DNA from: Fasciola hepatica
Lineage: Eukaryota; Platyhelminthes; Trematoda; Plagiorchiida; Fasciolidae
Assembly (NCBI GenBank): GCA_948099385.1
Contig: CANUEZ040000210.1
Location: forward strand, 1,309,501-1,373,500
Length of the DNA stretch: 64,000 nt
Reading direction: 5' to 3'
Both the position numbers and the translations under genes were made by a program. This document shows positions 9,586 to 17,949 of this stretch, piece after piece. The notes under the pieces are model-generated. The model was not told the DNA's origin, made no database searches, and was given only the letters and a program-made list of their open reading frames with translations. Positions within the stretch are counted from its first letter, which is position 1, and every line of letters begins with the position of its first letter.

Positions 9586-11370
9586 TCATCCCAGAACCGT
9601 GCGTACAGCATAAGGTGCCTGGCGGTCGCCCACTCTCTGGTCAAGCACCCAATGCGCCTCTGGCACGTCGCAGCCGATGAGGAGATCCACCTCATCATCT
9701 TCCCAGTCTACGACGGTTACATCCTGCAGGTGGGGCCACCGAGTCAAGATTGCGTTCACCGACCTTGGTGCTCGCATGGGGAGATCCGCTAACGTGAATG
9801 CCTCCGTTGGTTCAATTTCCTCGTTAGTGTCTAGAGAGATGAGTTGCAGCCTTAATCTACCGGCAGTCATTACCTGTGTTCCGCCCACCGTGCTCACTGC
9901 TAACGACGTCGCACCTTTAGCCAGTTGGTGTTTGTCGGCAAACCGCTCTTTCACTAAGGTGGTGTCGGATCCACTATCAACGAAAGCCAACGCCTTGACT
10001 ATCCCAGTCGGAGTCACTACTCCCACGGCCACTACGCCTAAACGTACCGGTTTACTGGCAGATTGTGAAGTTGAACAAATCACGCTGGGCTTGGCACTCG
10101 CCTCGGATATGGTTACTCTCGCCTGATGCAGCAGCCGATGGTGTCTGCCCGTGCAGCCCTCGTAACCACATCGGTTCCTTGTTCTACAGGCTGCTGCCCG
10201 GTGCGTGGTGTTGAGACAGATAAAACATGCTCCTGCCATCCTCGCCATTCCCCACCGTTCGTCTATTGTGGTGTTGCCGAACTTGGGGCATTCTGGTAGG
10301 CCATGGCTAGTACCACAGAATCTGCAATTTGGTTTCGTAGTAGCATCTCGTGAAATGACGTGTGTATTGGTCCAAGGCTGGTACTTTGGATGTTCCCGTA
10401 CAGGGGTTTGGGCTTGGCTAGTACCGGGCTTGTTTGCTCGGTTGCAGTCCCGGATGAGTCGGCCAAATCTGCTGTCAGCTATCTTCGTTTGTCTGTCTAA
10501 GTATTCAGTCAGGTCTTCGAAGTTGGCTTCTCTGTCGCCTCGGCTTATCCGTTCTGCTTCTTCCGCCCACCGACCCTGTAGTTCGGGAGAGAGGTGACGG
10601 ACTATGCCTTCCAAAGTGTGCATGGCGTCTAGGTCAGCCCTGTAACCTAAATGGTCGAGGGCTATTGAGCAGTTCTGCATCTTTATCACCAGGTCGGCCA
10701 TGGTGTAGACGTCGCCCTTGGTTCTCTTTGCCTCTGCCATCACGCCCTCTATTAGGTTACGGGTTACTTTGAAAGGTTGGCCAAACAAGTCCCTCAGAAT
10801 CTTTCTTGCCCTTGTGTAGCCTTGTTCTGGGTCGAGCATGGTGCACCCGTCGATAGCTTCTCTTGCTCGGCCTCGGCAGTAGTGAGTAAGGTAAAGAAGC
10901 CTTTGCCCAGGGTCGGTTACCTTATTTTCAACGAACGTCTCGAACTGCTTGACAAACTTGCAGTATTGCTCAGCTCGCCCGTCGAAAACCGTTAACTCCA
11001 CTCTAGGCAGATCGATCGATGGTGGTTTGTAGTCGGCGACCGGCGTGGGGTTCCCTACCTTATTGCACCCTAACCTATCGGAAGTGTCAAAGTCACTGGT
11101 CTCATGCTCTCGCTGTTTCTGTGTACACTTCTCTGCTTCATGCGCCTGTAGTCTAGCCGAAAGTAACTGTTGCTCTAGTTCTAGTATTCTCAACTTATAT
11201 GAATCGACATCCTTACGATCAACATTGCTTTCAATAACACATGAGCTAGCACTGACAGGACTAGGCGATCTAGCATTAACTAAAGAATCATATGTACCCA
11301 AAACCTCCCCAGAGACTTGCCGTATTACTTCCCGTCCGGATTCGACTGCTTTTGATCCTTTTCTTGGCAT
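9586..11370 (-). CDS. BEL/Pao Gag-protease region, copy 2 (full N-terminus)
   Basis: I place the start at ATG 11370-11368 (MPRKGSKAVESGREV), the first ATG downstream of the LTR. An in-frame ATG at 11451 lies inside the LTR and is unlikely to be used. This gives 594 codons. N-terminal region: a basic start, then a predicted coiled coil (around DSYKLRILELEQQLLSARLQ). It continues with the capsid-like segment, Cys/His knuckles, and the aspartic protease DSG. The part overlapping copy 1 is identical at protein level over 471 residues. It ends at TGA 9588-9586 in frame with pol. Confidence 0.88.
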   Translation of the reverse strand: MPRKGSKAVESGREVIRQVSGEVLGTYDSLVNARSPSPVSASSCVIESNVDRKDVDSYKLRILELEQQLLSARLQAHEAEKCTQKQREHETSDFDTSDRLGCNKVGNPTPVADYKPPSIDLPRVELTVFDGRAEQYCKFVKQFETFVENKVTDPGQRLLYLTHYCRGRAREAIDGCTMLDPEQGYTRARKILRDLFGQPFKVTRNLIEGVMAEAKRTKGDVYTMADLVIKMQNCSIALDHLGYRADLDAMHTLEGIVRHLSPELQGRWAEEAERISRGDREANFEDLTEYLDRQTKIADSRFGRLIRDCNRANKPGTSQAQTPVREHPKYQPWTNTHVISRDATTKPNCRFCGTSHGLPECPKFGNTTIDERWGMARMAGACFICLNTTHRAAACRTRNRCGYEGCTGRHHRLLHQARVTISEASAKPSVICSTSQSASKPVRLGVVAVGVVTPTGIVKALAFVDSGSDTTLVKERFADKHQLAKGATSLAVSTVGGTQVMTAGRLRLQLISLDTNEEIEPTEAFTLADLPMRAPRSVNAILTRWPHLQDVTVVDWEDDEVDLLIGCDVPEAHWVLDQRVGDRQAPYAVRTVLG

Positions 11371-11412
11371 TTTGCGTGATTTTCCCGCGTTCCAAATAGA
11401 TCTATTGAGTAT
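11371..11412 (-). other. BEL copy 2 leader with putative primer binding site
   Basis: 42 nt between the 5' LTR and the chosen gag ATG. A primer binding site must lie here. The segment TTTGGAACGCGGG (minus strand, about 11398-11386) is a candidate, but I cannot match it to a specific tRNA by eye. Confidence 0.35.
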
Positions 11413-11789
11413 TGTTACGAACGTTTGAGCAATGCGTGGCCAAATTCGCAACGGATCCCGAAATCAGAAGGCGATTATCCGTGATAATTCTACGATACTA
11501 GATTATTAAAATAAACAATGACAAACAATATACAAACCTCAATAATACGATCACAAGGACTCAACAACGAGAAACCGAATAGCAGCGTGTGAGCAGACAG
11601 CACGTGCGTCACGCAGGTCCTGAACAAGGATGTGCCAAAATAGCGCTCTGGGCGCGAACAAACAACAATTGGTCCAGAAAAACAACCAGTTCGTAAAGAC
11701 AAGTCAATAGCGTATGGAAATGAGTGATGTTGGGGAAAAAACACTGAATCGCGAGGGAAAAGGGGGATTTTCCACGACCGGCTGTTACA
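11413..11789 (-). repeat. 5' LTR of BEL copy 2
   Basis: 377 bp, TGTAACAGCC at its start (11789) and GTTCGTAACA at its end (11413) in element direction. An AT-rich stretch with TTTATTTTAATAA about 100-130 nt from its 3' end could serve as a polyadenylation region. Confidence 0.92.
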
Positions 11790-11794
11790 ACATA
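11790..11794 (+). repeat. Target-site duplication ACATA (right)
   Basis: Matches 5066-5070. Copy 1 resumes directly after it with CACGCATGCACG, exactly as in the uninterrupted copy 2 sequence. Confidence 0.9.
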
Positions 11795-12026
11795 CACGCA
11801 TGCACGACGCACTCTACATCCCGTAAACCCATCATACATGTGACAGTGTTCGTTGTTTGCCTTTTGTTGACGCTACCGAATGCCCCTTGCATATGTGGAA
11901 GTAGCGGAGCTCAGGTCACACACACATGCTACATTTTACTCGTTTTCTTGCCACGCGGTCTTTTGTTGACATTGCAAAGTCCTCCTTTGATGTGTAGTCA
12001 TACCTGCGATTTCATTGTAACCCCGG

Positions 12027-12058
<32 letters not shown>

Positions 12059-12344
12059 CATACACACACACACTCAAGCACGTACATCCAGGACCAGACG
12101 GCCCCTTACGAGGACAACGTCTATGTGACCATTCACGCCCGCCATCGGTCATTTGGTCTTGTGGAAGATGTAGACTAGCCTCACATCTATGTATCCAATG
12201 GATTAGTTGCGACCAGTAGTAGAACGTTGACGACGAGCATTAGACGCGCGCACTGACAGCAGGGCCTAGGCAGGTAGGAAGAATCAGTACCTTTATACCG
12301 AACCTTTGACTTTGCTAAGGATCCAGGAGAATTTTGGTGGGCGG
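11795..12344 (+). other. Remainder of BEL copy 1 3' untranslated region, with CA microsatellite and polypurine tract
   Basis: Continuation of 4905-5070 beyond the nested element, and reverse complement of 5447-6008 in copy 2. It includes a CA run at about 12026-12073, degenerate direct repeats (TTTTGTTGAC near 11862 and 11963), and a purine/T-rich tract at 12325-12344 just before the LTR. No convincing coding frame. Confidence 0.8.
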
Positions 12345-12720
12345 TGAAACAGCCGGTCGTGGAAAATCCCCCTTTTTCCCTCGCGATTCAGTGTTTTTCC
12401 CAACATCACTCATTTCCATACACTATTGACTTGTCTTTAGGAACTGGTTGTTTTTCTGGACCAATTGTTGTTTGTTCGCGCCCAGAGCGCTATTTTGGCA
12501 CATCCTTGTTCAGGACCTGCGTGACGCACGTGCTGTCTGCTCACACGCTGCTATTCGGTTTCTCGTTGTTGAGTCTTTGTGATCGTATTATTGAGGTTTG
12601 TATATTGTTTGTCATTGTTTATTTTAATAATCTAGTATCGTAGAATTATCACGGATAATCGCCTTCTGATTTCGGGATCCGTTGCGAATTTGGCTACGCA
12701 TTGCTCAAAAGTTCGTAACA
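12345..12720 (+). repeat. 3' LTR of BEL copy 1
   Basis: 376 bp, starts TGAAACAGCC (one change from TGTAACAGCC) and ends GTTCGTAACA. It abuts CR1-derived sequence at 12721, so the expected 5-bp target duplication of copy 1 is TCTAG, whose partner lies outside the window. Confidence 0.92.
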
Positions 12721-12861
12721 TCTAGTAGGACTTTCTCAAAGTTAGACAGGGATAGCTTGGTAGAACTGGGCCTCCGGGTAGATTGGGATGTGGTCAGCAA
12801 TGACAGCCTGGAACACCAATGGAGTTGGATCGAGAACAGACTGTTAGAATTAACAGAGTGA
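12721..12861 (+). pseudogene. CR1-like LINE ORF2 fragment (between endonuclease and RT)
   Basis: Open frame reading SSRTFSKLDRDSLVELGL and onward to TGA 12859-12861. In the second unit the same stretch directly follows the endonuclease domain in the same frame, which identifies it as the ORF2 segment ahead of the RT. The RT itself is missing, since gypsy sequence follows. Confidence 0.65.
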
Positions 12862-13100
12862 TTGGGCCGTGTCGATAGAGATGAGAATAGCCTCGGGCCA
12901 CCCCGTAAATCTATCGATGAACGTTAATAAGTAGGTTTCCCCTTTGCGATGGGGTCGACTGACTCACAATGTCTACGTGGATATGATCGAAGCGAGCATC
13001 AGGCGTAGCGAAAGTACCGATGGGCGAAGCTACGTGCCCATGCAATTTAGATTGTTGACATCGTATACACTGTTTTGCCTACATACGAGCGTCTTTATTC
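12862..13100 (-). pseudogene. Ty3/gypsy integrase fragment inside the CR1 unit
   Basis: On the minus strand the frame shows CIRCQQSKLHGHVASPIGTF followed by FDHIHVDIV. That is the zinc-binding CxxC end and first catalytic Asp of a gypsy integrase, of the kind seen in CsRn1-like elements of flukes. A frameshift and a stop break the remainder. It may derive from the same family as the gypsy remnant at 16195-17893, which lacks its integrase. Confidence 0.7.
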
Positions 13101-14007
13101 ATGGACGGTCAGACGTATCGTGCAGCTAGCCGTTGGAGACGCCGCGATGCCTGGATGGGGTTAAGCAAGAAATACTACCAGTTAAACAGTGAATATTATA
13201 AACTTAGCTGGATATGCCCGCGATACAAGAAGCCATGTAGGTCAGATAGTAAAACCTTCGGAGAGGCAGCGGTAGCCAGGAGAAAACGGAAATATATAAA
13301 CCTTCAAAAGAACAGTTGGCGCCAATTAGGGACAGCGATGGACAAGAGGCTTAGCCCGTACACCTAAAGAACCCCGAGGCAAAGCCGGGACAGCAAGCAG
13401 CTGCTGTCCTGCCGACTCTGGACACAGTAGAAGGAGTAGGAGTTCTAAATGAGCGTGTAATTAGGCTAGAGCAAGACACGGCTAATATCACTAAGATTCT
13501 GACTGCGTTGAGGAAAATAGTGATTTGGCCCTGTGAAGGAACCGGAATAATGAAGTACACGGAATTCCGGAACCGTTCATGAAAGTTGGAAAGCAGAGAA
13601 ACTAAGCAGTGAGATACCATCTGGTCAACTTGATCCGAGCAGTGGAAATCCCCGTGCATGTAGCCTTGAAAAGGGCTATGAGACTGGGGTGGTGCAACGG
13701 GGAGACTGAACCTGAAGAGTGCGGACCGATACCTATGCTTGTCGAGTTCGCCAACCGTCGTCGCAGGGACGCCTTCTTATCTGCAACCGGGCACATTAGG
13801 CAAGTCTCAAAGGGAGAAATAAATGTGGTGCTTGATGTTGAAGCAGTTGCATTCAGTCAGGGAGGGGTGGAGAAAACCGATACTCCGGGTTTCAACACGG
13901 CCTTCCCAAGGTCTCCGAGAGCGAACGCAAGCAAGAAAAAGGAGCTAAGCACCACGGAGCCGAAAGTGGGAGTGGAGAAGGCGTTGTCCAGTCCAGTTAC
14001 TGAATGA
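13101..14007 (+). pseudogene. CR1-like LINE ORF1 remnant
   Basis: Two frames separated by stops. The first (about 13101-13367) includes a zinc-finger-like WICPRY that reads WICPRC in the second unit. The second (13609-14007, 132 codons) includes VRYHLVNLIRAVEIPVHVAL and a basic stretch FANRRRRDAFLS. I assign it to ORF1 from its position upstream of the endonuclease and its nucleic-acid-binding look; the match is not strong. Stops at about 13440-13600 show it is dead. Confidence 0.55.
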
Positions 14008-14073
14008 ATAAACTGTCGCAACTCCGAGAGAGGAGAATTAGGACAACTGACCCTCACCGAGACTCCAAGAACG

Positions 14074-15066
14074 GTGATGTGCATAGCAATCCAGGGGGTG
14101 GGCAGGTTTCTAATCGACAGTGGCGCTAGGAATCCAACCGTGATACGAAAAAAACCCTCCGGGTCCTCCGGTTCGGGGCCCGATCACCTGCTGCCCCTTT
14201 CTGGGAAACGCAGAAAAATAGAGGAGGGTGTTGTGATGCTCGTGGCCTACACCAATGCAGCAAGTATGGGCCACAAATGGTCAGAGCTTAGAGATAGGGC
14301 ACAGGGAGTAGATGTGATAGCGGTTACTGAAACGTGGTTACGACTAAACGAGAGCAACAATGGGCTGATCCCAAAGTTATACTCAGGCTTTGGGATGTAT
14401 AGGATGGACGGTGGAGCCGGAGGTGGTATATTCGCCCTCCTAGCAGAGCAGTACGACGACCTTGAGGGCAGTAGACTTGTTACGCCGAAGGTACAAGCGG
14501 TGGAGGTTACAATAGCTACTGGCGGAATGAAAGCGTCAGTTGTTTGCACGTATCGAAGCCCAGGACCGGACGGTGCTGAGGACAGCGACCTGCTTGATTC
14601 CTCCACCACAATTGCCAGTGCCGGACAGAAGTTACTTATTATGGGTAATTTCAACGTGCCCGAAGTAGATTGGATCTCGGAAACCGCTCCAGAAGGCACA
14701 TTTGGGGAGAGATTGCTCCACCTAATCCACAGGAAAGTTCTCGTCCAACACGTTAATTAAGTGGCAAGATGGAGGTTTGCCCAGTCACCGTCAATCCTTG
14801 ATCTGGTAATGACAAGAGCCCCAAATGACGTAGGGCACACAGAAGTCGGGTAACCCGTAGGAAAGAGTGATCATGGTGTACTCCATTTTAGGCTAAACCT
14901 TCGGGGAATAAGAGCGCCTGATAAATCTAGTAGGACTTTCTCAAAGGTAGACGGGAATAGCTTGGTAGAACTGGGCCTCCGGGTAGATTGGGATGTGGTC
15001 AGCAATGACAGCCTGGAACACCAATGGAGTTGGATCGAGAACAGACTGTTAGAATTAACAGAGTGA
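14074..15066 (+). pseudogene. CR1-like LINE ORF2 endonuclease domain (decayed)
   Basis: From about 14230 the frame shows apurinic-like endonuclease motifs: DVIAVTETWL near 14310-14340, then VVCTYRSPGPDG, then MGNFNVPEVDW near 14641-14675 (usually GDFN, so the Asp is replaced), then SPSILDLVMTRAPNDV and GKSDHGVLHF after a stop at 14758-14760. It runs through to the linker at 14926-15066, showing what the first unit looked like upstream of the BEL insertion. No RT follows. Confidence 0.75.
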
Positions 15067-15305
15067 TTGGGCCGTGTCGATAGAGATGAGAATAGCCTCG
15101 GGCCACCCCGTAAATCTATCGATGAACGTTAATAAGTAGGTTTCCCCTTTGCGATGGGGTCGACTGACTCACAATGTCTACGTGGATATGATCGAAGCGA
15201 GCATCAGGCGTAGCGAAAGTACCGATGGGCGAAGCTACGTGCCCATGCAATTTAGATTGTTGACATCGTATACACTGTTTTGCCTACATACGAGCGTCTT
15301 TATTC
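15067..15305 (-). pseudogene. Ty3/gypsy integrase fragment, second unit
   Basis: Same antisense integrase piece as 12862-13100, with the same frameshift and stop. The chimera was therefore formed before the tandem duplication. Confidence 0.7.
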
Positions 15306-15914
15306 ATGGACGGTCAGACGTATCGTGCAGCTAGCCGTTGGAGACGCCGCGATGCCTGGATGGGGTTAAGCAAGAAATACTACCAGTTAAACAGTGAATA
15401 TTATAAACTTAGCTGGATATGCCCGCGATGCAAGAAGCCATGTAGGTCAGATAGTAAAACCTTCGGAGAGGCAGCGGTAGCCAGGAGAAAACGGAAATAT
15501 ATAAACCTTCAAAAGAACAGTTGGCGCCAATTAGGGACAGCGATGGACAAGAGGCTTAGCCCGTACACCTAAAGAACCCCGAGGCAAAGCCGGGACAGCA
15601 AGCAGCTGCTGTCCTGCCGACTCTGGACACAGTAGAAGGAGTAGGAGTTCTAAATGAGCGTGTAATTAGGCTAGAGCAAGACACGGCTAATATCACTAAG
15701 ATTCTGACTGCGTTGAGGAAAATAGTGATTTGGCCCTGTGAAGGAACCGGAATAATGAAGTACACGGAATTCCGGAACCGTTCATGAAAGTTGGAAAGCA
15801 GAGAAACTAAGCAGTGAGATACCATCTGGTCAACTTGATCCGAGCAGTGGAAATCCCCGTGCATGTAGCCTTGAAAAGGGCTATGAGACTGGGGTGGTGC
15901 AACGGGGAAACTGA
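15306..15914 (+). pseudogene. CR1-like ORF1 remnant, second unit (truncated)
   Basis: Repeats the first part of 13101-14007. It retains the Cys in WICPRC, and stops where the SINE begins. Confidence 0.55.
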
Positions 15915-16131
15915 GGTTCGAATCTTCGCCATCACCGGTTACTTTGGTGGTAGACAGTAATCCACTGTCGTCCGGAGCGTTACCACACCTGATCTATTGG
16001 GACCTTATGTAGTTCTCCACTCCAAGTGTAAGGGTTCGGTCACCGGTTATCTCCAATAGTGCAGTGGGCCCTTGTGGCTATAGGGTATATACCCCTTCCA
16101 CTGCACTCATGCGGAAGCATACAATAAAAAA
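15912..16131 (+). mobile_element. tRNA-derived SINE, 5'-truncated copy
   Basis: Begins at a pol III B-box-like GGTTCGAATC and continues with the body shared by the copies at 39520, 46748 and 58145 (GTAGACAGTAATCCACTGTC, then TGCAGTGGGCCC, then CCACTGCACTCATG) and an A-rich end. The A-box half is missing; the junction with the CR1 unit lies inside the tRNA-like head. Confidence 0.8.
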
Positions 16132-16197
16132 GATCGTTGGTCGGTGGTGGGTGTAAAGTGGATACCCAGTAGCAGATGTCTCCACTTTCGGATCGCT

Positions 16198-16740
16198 TTA
16201 CCGAACGGCCATCCTGGTTGAGAGTCGCAGCAATGCGATATCAGAGGCACCAGTCTCTACGACAGATGGGACGTCTGAACGGATTGTAACCAAATTAGCA
16301 TCTGCTAGTTCTTTCTTGAGGTTGACAAAACATTTTTCCACTGATTCCGGCAACGGGAATGTTTGATTGTGCACCAAGGAATAAACTTTGTCTGAAGAGT
16401 TAGAAATCCAAGACAAATAGTAAGCAAAGAAACCCACAATTCGCCTTTGGGATTTAGGATCTTTCGGTGGCTGCAGGTCCAATAAGGGTTTCAGTCGGTC
16501 AGGGTCCGGTTTTATGTTGCCCTTAGAAACCTGGGACCCTAGAAGTCTGGTTTCTTTAGCTGCAAATATACTTTTGACTTCGTTAAAAGTTAGACCGTAT
16601 GTCTTGACTACATCCTAAAACTCGAGGATTCGAATAATGGTCACTGATAGATTTTCCTCAAATCTTGGTTTTGTCGACGTGGGTGAATGTGTCTTAGTTT
16701 TTTCGTGGAAATTGTTTGATCTTTTTGCCCTCTGGAAACA
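16198..16740 (-). pseudogene. Gypsy RT C-terminal half with destroyed catalytic motif
   Basis: At about 16665-16695 the position normally occupied by YVDD reads HVDK, followed by a stop. Further on, VVKTYGLTFNEVKSIFAAKE and the thumb-like RRIVGFFAYYLSWIS are recognisable to the end at 16198. The last block (16198-16482) is open for 94 codons. Confidence 0.75.
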
Positions 16741-16746
16741 ATATAC

Positions 16747-17196
16747 TCACTTGGTAACACCAAAAGGGATACGGCAGAATTGATATAACCGCCCACAAGC
16801 CTCGAAAGCGGCGAATGGCTTTTCTTCGTCCAGAATCGGAATCTGGTGGTAAGCACTTCTTAGGTCTAGTTTAGTAAATATGTCGTATTGAGCTCTTTTT
16901 CCAATCATCTCGTCTATTTTCGGTAATGGATAAGCATCCAAGTTCGCGAATTTATCGATGGTTCAACTATAGTCTACCACCGCCCTTTGTTTGTGATTAT
17001 CGCTGGTGACTACAAGCACTTGAGCACCCCAGGAGTAGTTAGAGGGCTCAATGGTCCCATCGGAAAGAAGTCGTTTTATTTCCTCGCGTATAAATATGTC
17101 ATCTCGGCAGTGTCGTCGGAATTTCGTAGCTATAAGTTTGCATTCGGAAGATAAGTTCTGAAAAATTGGTGAAACTGTAACGGAAGCTGGTTTCAA
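16747..17196 (-). pseudogene. Gypsy RT N-terminal half
   Basis: Two blocks joined through a stop near 16960: 16963-17196 (fingers region, ending RAVVDYS) and 16747-16941 (LDAYPLPKIDEMI, then KLDLRSAYHQ with the first catalytic Asp, then RIPFGVTK). The frame is then lost. Confidence 0.8.
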
Positions 17197-17425
17197 CAGG
17201 CAGAAAGTAAGCGGGTGTTCCTGTCCACCAAATGAGATGTCGAAACTCTAATGGAGTCCGAGGAAGTCCTGTCCGAGCAATAAATCTGTGCGCAGATTAC
17301 TCAAAATTGGTAGTTTGAATTGGTCATAGGTGCGATCTCTGAACTTGATTGAGGCAAGGCAACGGTTTTTCGCGTTACTAGAAGCCATCGTTGTGACTTC
17401 TCGAGAAGAATATGTTCTCCATTTA

Positions 17426-17893
17426 TTAGCATAAACCCGACTCTCTGAGACAGCTAGCCGAACTGCCGGTATCTATAAGAGCACTACACGAGATACTTTT
17501 GACTTCAAGGTCCACGATGGACTTAGAAAGACATTCCATTGCAACACCAGCACAGGCAGAGAATATGGAGGGGCAGACAGCAGACGACACCTTGTTCTGG
17601 GTTTTGGATAAACAGACCTTTTTAAAATGACCTTTCTTTCCACATGCCTTACATACAGCATCTCTGGCCGGGCATTTGGATCCGGGATGTTTGTCAAAAC
17701 CGCGGAAAAAGCACTTGGGGCGAGTTACGGCTGCAACCGTCTCATCGGAGATTTCAGTCGTAACTGTGGGAGCCGGAATGACGTGAGGTGCCACAGAGTG
17801 CGATAAAGCCGAGGCATTTTGATAAGACAAGGACTGTTGTTCGACCAGCTTGACTCGAGAGTAGACGGAGAACGAAAGAGATCTACAATTCAT
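17426..17893 (-). pseudogene. Gypsy Gag C-terminus with zinc knuckles and protease start
   Basis: 155-codon open frame. Two cysteine-rich knuckles at about 17620-17720 would bind RNA. The protease signature DTGSS lies just before the frame ends. The N-terminal capsid part is missing or unrecognisable. Confidence 0.75.
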
Positions 17894-17949
17894 GCTTTAA
17901 TCAATATACAATACATGTATGGGAGCTGAAAAGGGAAAACAAGTTGTAT

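Larger units (their letters stand above)
5071..11789 (-). mobile_element. Complete BEL/Pao retrotransposon copy 2, nested antisense in copy 1
   Basis: A 6719-bp element read right to left: 5' LTR 11789-11413, gag-pol 11370-6175, 3' untranslated region 6174-5447, 3' LTR 5446-5071, all flanked by ACATA. LTR ends in element direction are TGTAACAGCC and GTTCGTAACA. The internal region is almost identical to copy 1. Its two LTRs differ by about seven substitutions plus two short homopolymer indels, so the insertion is young but not brand new. Confidence 0.93.
12721..14925 (+). repeat. Chimeric CR1/gypsy tandem unit, copy 1 (2205-bp period)
   Basis: The sequence starting at 12721 recurs from 14926 with only scattered substitutions, giving a period of 2205 bp. 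The unit holds, left to right, a CR1 ORF2 linker piece, an antisense Ty3/gypsy integrase piece, a CR1 ORF1-like block and a CR1 ORF2 endonuclease block. The left edge is defined only by the BEL insertion, so more units may lie to the left of the window. Confidence 0.85.
14926..15914 (+). repeat. Chimeric CR1/gypsy tandem unit, copy 2 (truncated)
   Basis: Copy of 12721-13709 with few substitutions, ending abruptly at about 15914 where SINE sequence begins. It contains the second gypsy integrase fragment on the minus strand (about 15067-15305) and the start of the ORF1-like block (15306 on). Confidence 0.85.
16195..17893 (-). mobile_element. Ty3/gypsy retrotransposon remnant: gag knuckles, protease, RT
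   Basis: Read right to left. Gag tail with knuckles (KCFFRGFDKHPGSKC, CKACGKKGHFKKVC), protease active site ALIDTGSS near 17480, DLLLGQDFLG, RT N-terminus (EEIKRLLSDGTIEPSNYSWG), RT core (FTKLDLRSAYHQIPI), then the RT C-terminal part. The style resembles the CsRn1 clade of flukes. Several frame breaks and the loss of RNase H, integrase and LTRs show it is dead. Confidence 0.85.

Noticed and set aside
1..11078. The palindrome as a simple fold-back sequencing artefact of one read.
   Set aside because: The arms differ at several sites, the element ends are correct and a target duplication is present. A homogenisation problem in assembly remains possible and is listed as a finding.
11449..11451. 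ATG at 11451 as the Gag start of copy 2.
   Set aside because: It lies inside the LTR. The first ATG in the internal region is at 11370 and is in frame.
11413..12720. A single 1308-bp LTR with 376-bp terminal inverted repeats.
   Set aside because: The region looks palindromic, but nested insertion explains it fully: 11413-11789 is the inner element's 5' LTR, 11790-11794 is the target duplication, 11795-12344 is the outer 3' UTR and 12345-12720 is the outer LTR. Polypurine tracts and ACATA fit only this reading.
13101..13367. A host zinc-finger gene.
   Set aside because: The whole block is duplicated at 15306, sits between LINE ORF2 pieces and is broken by stops downstream.
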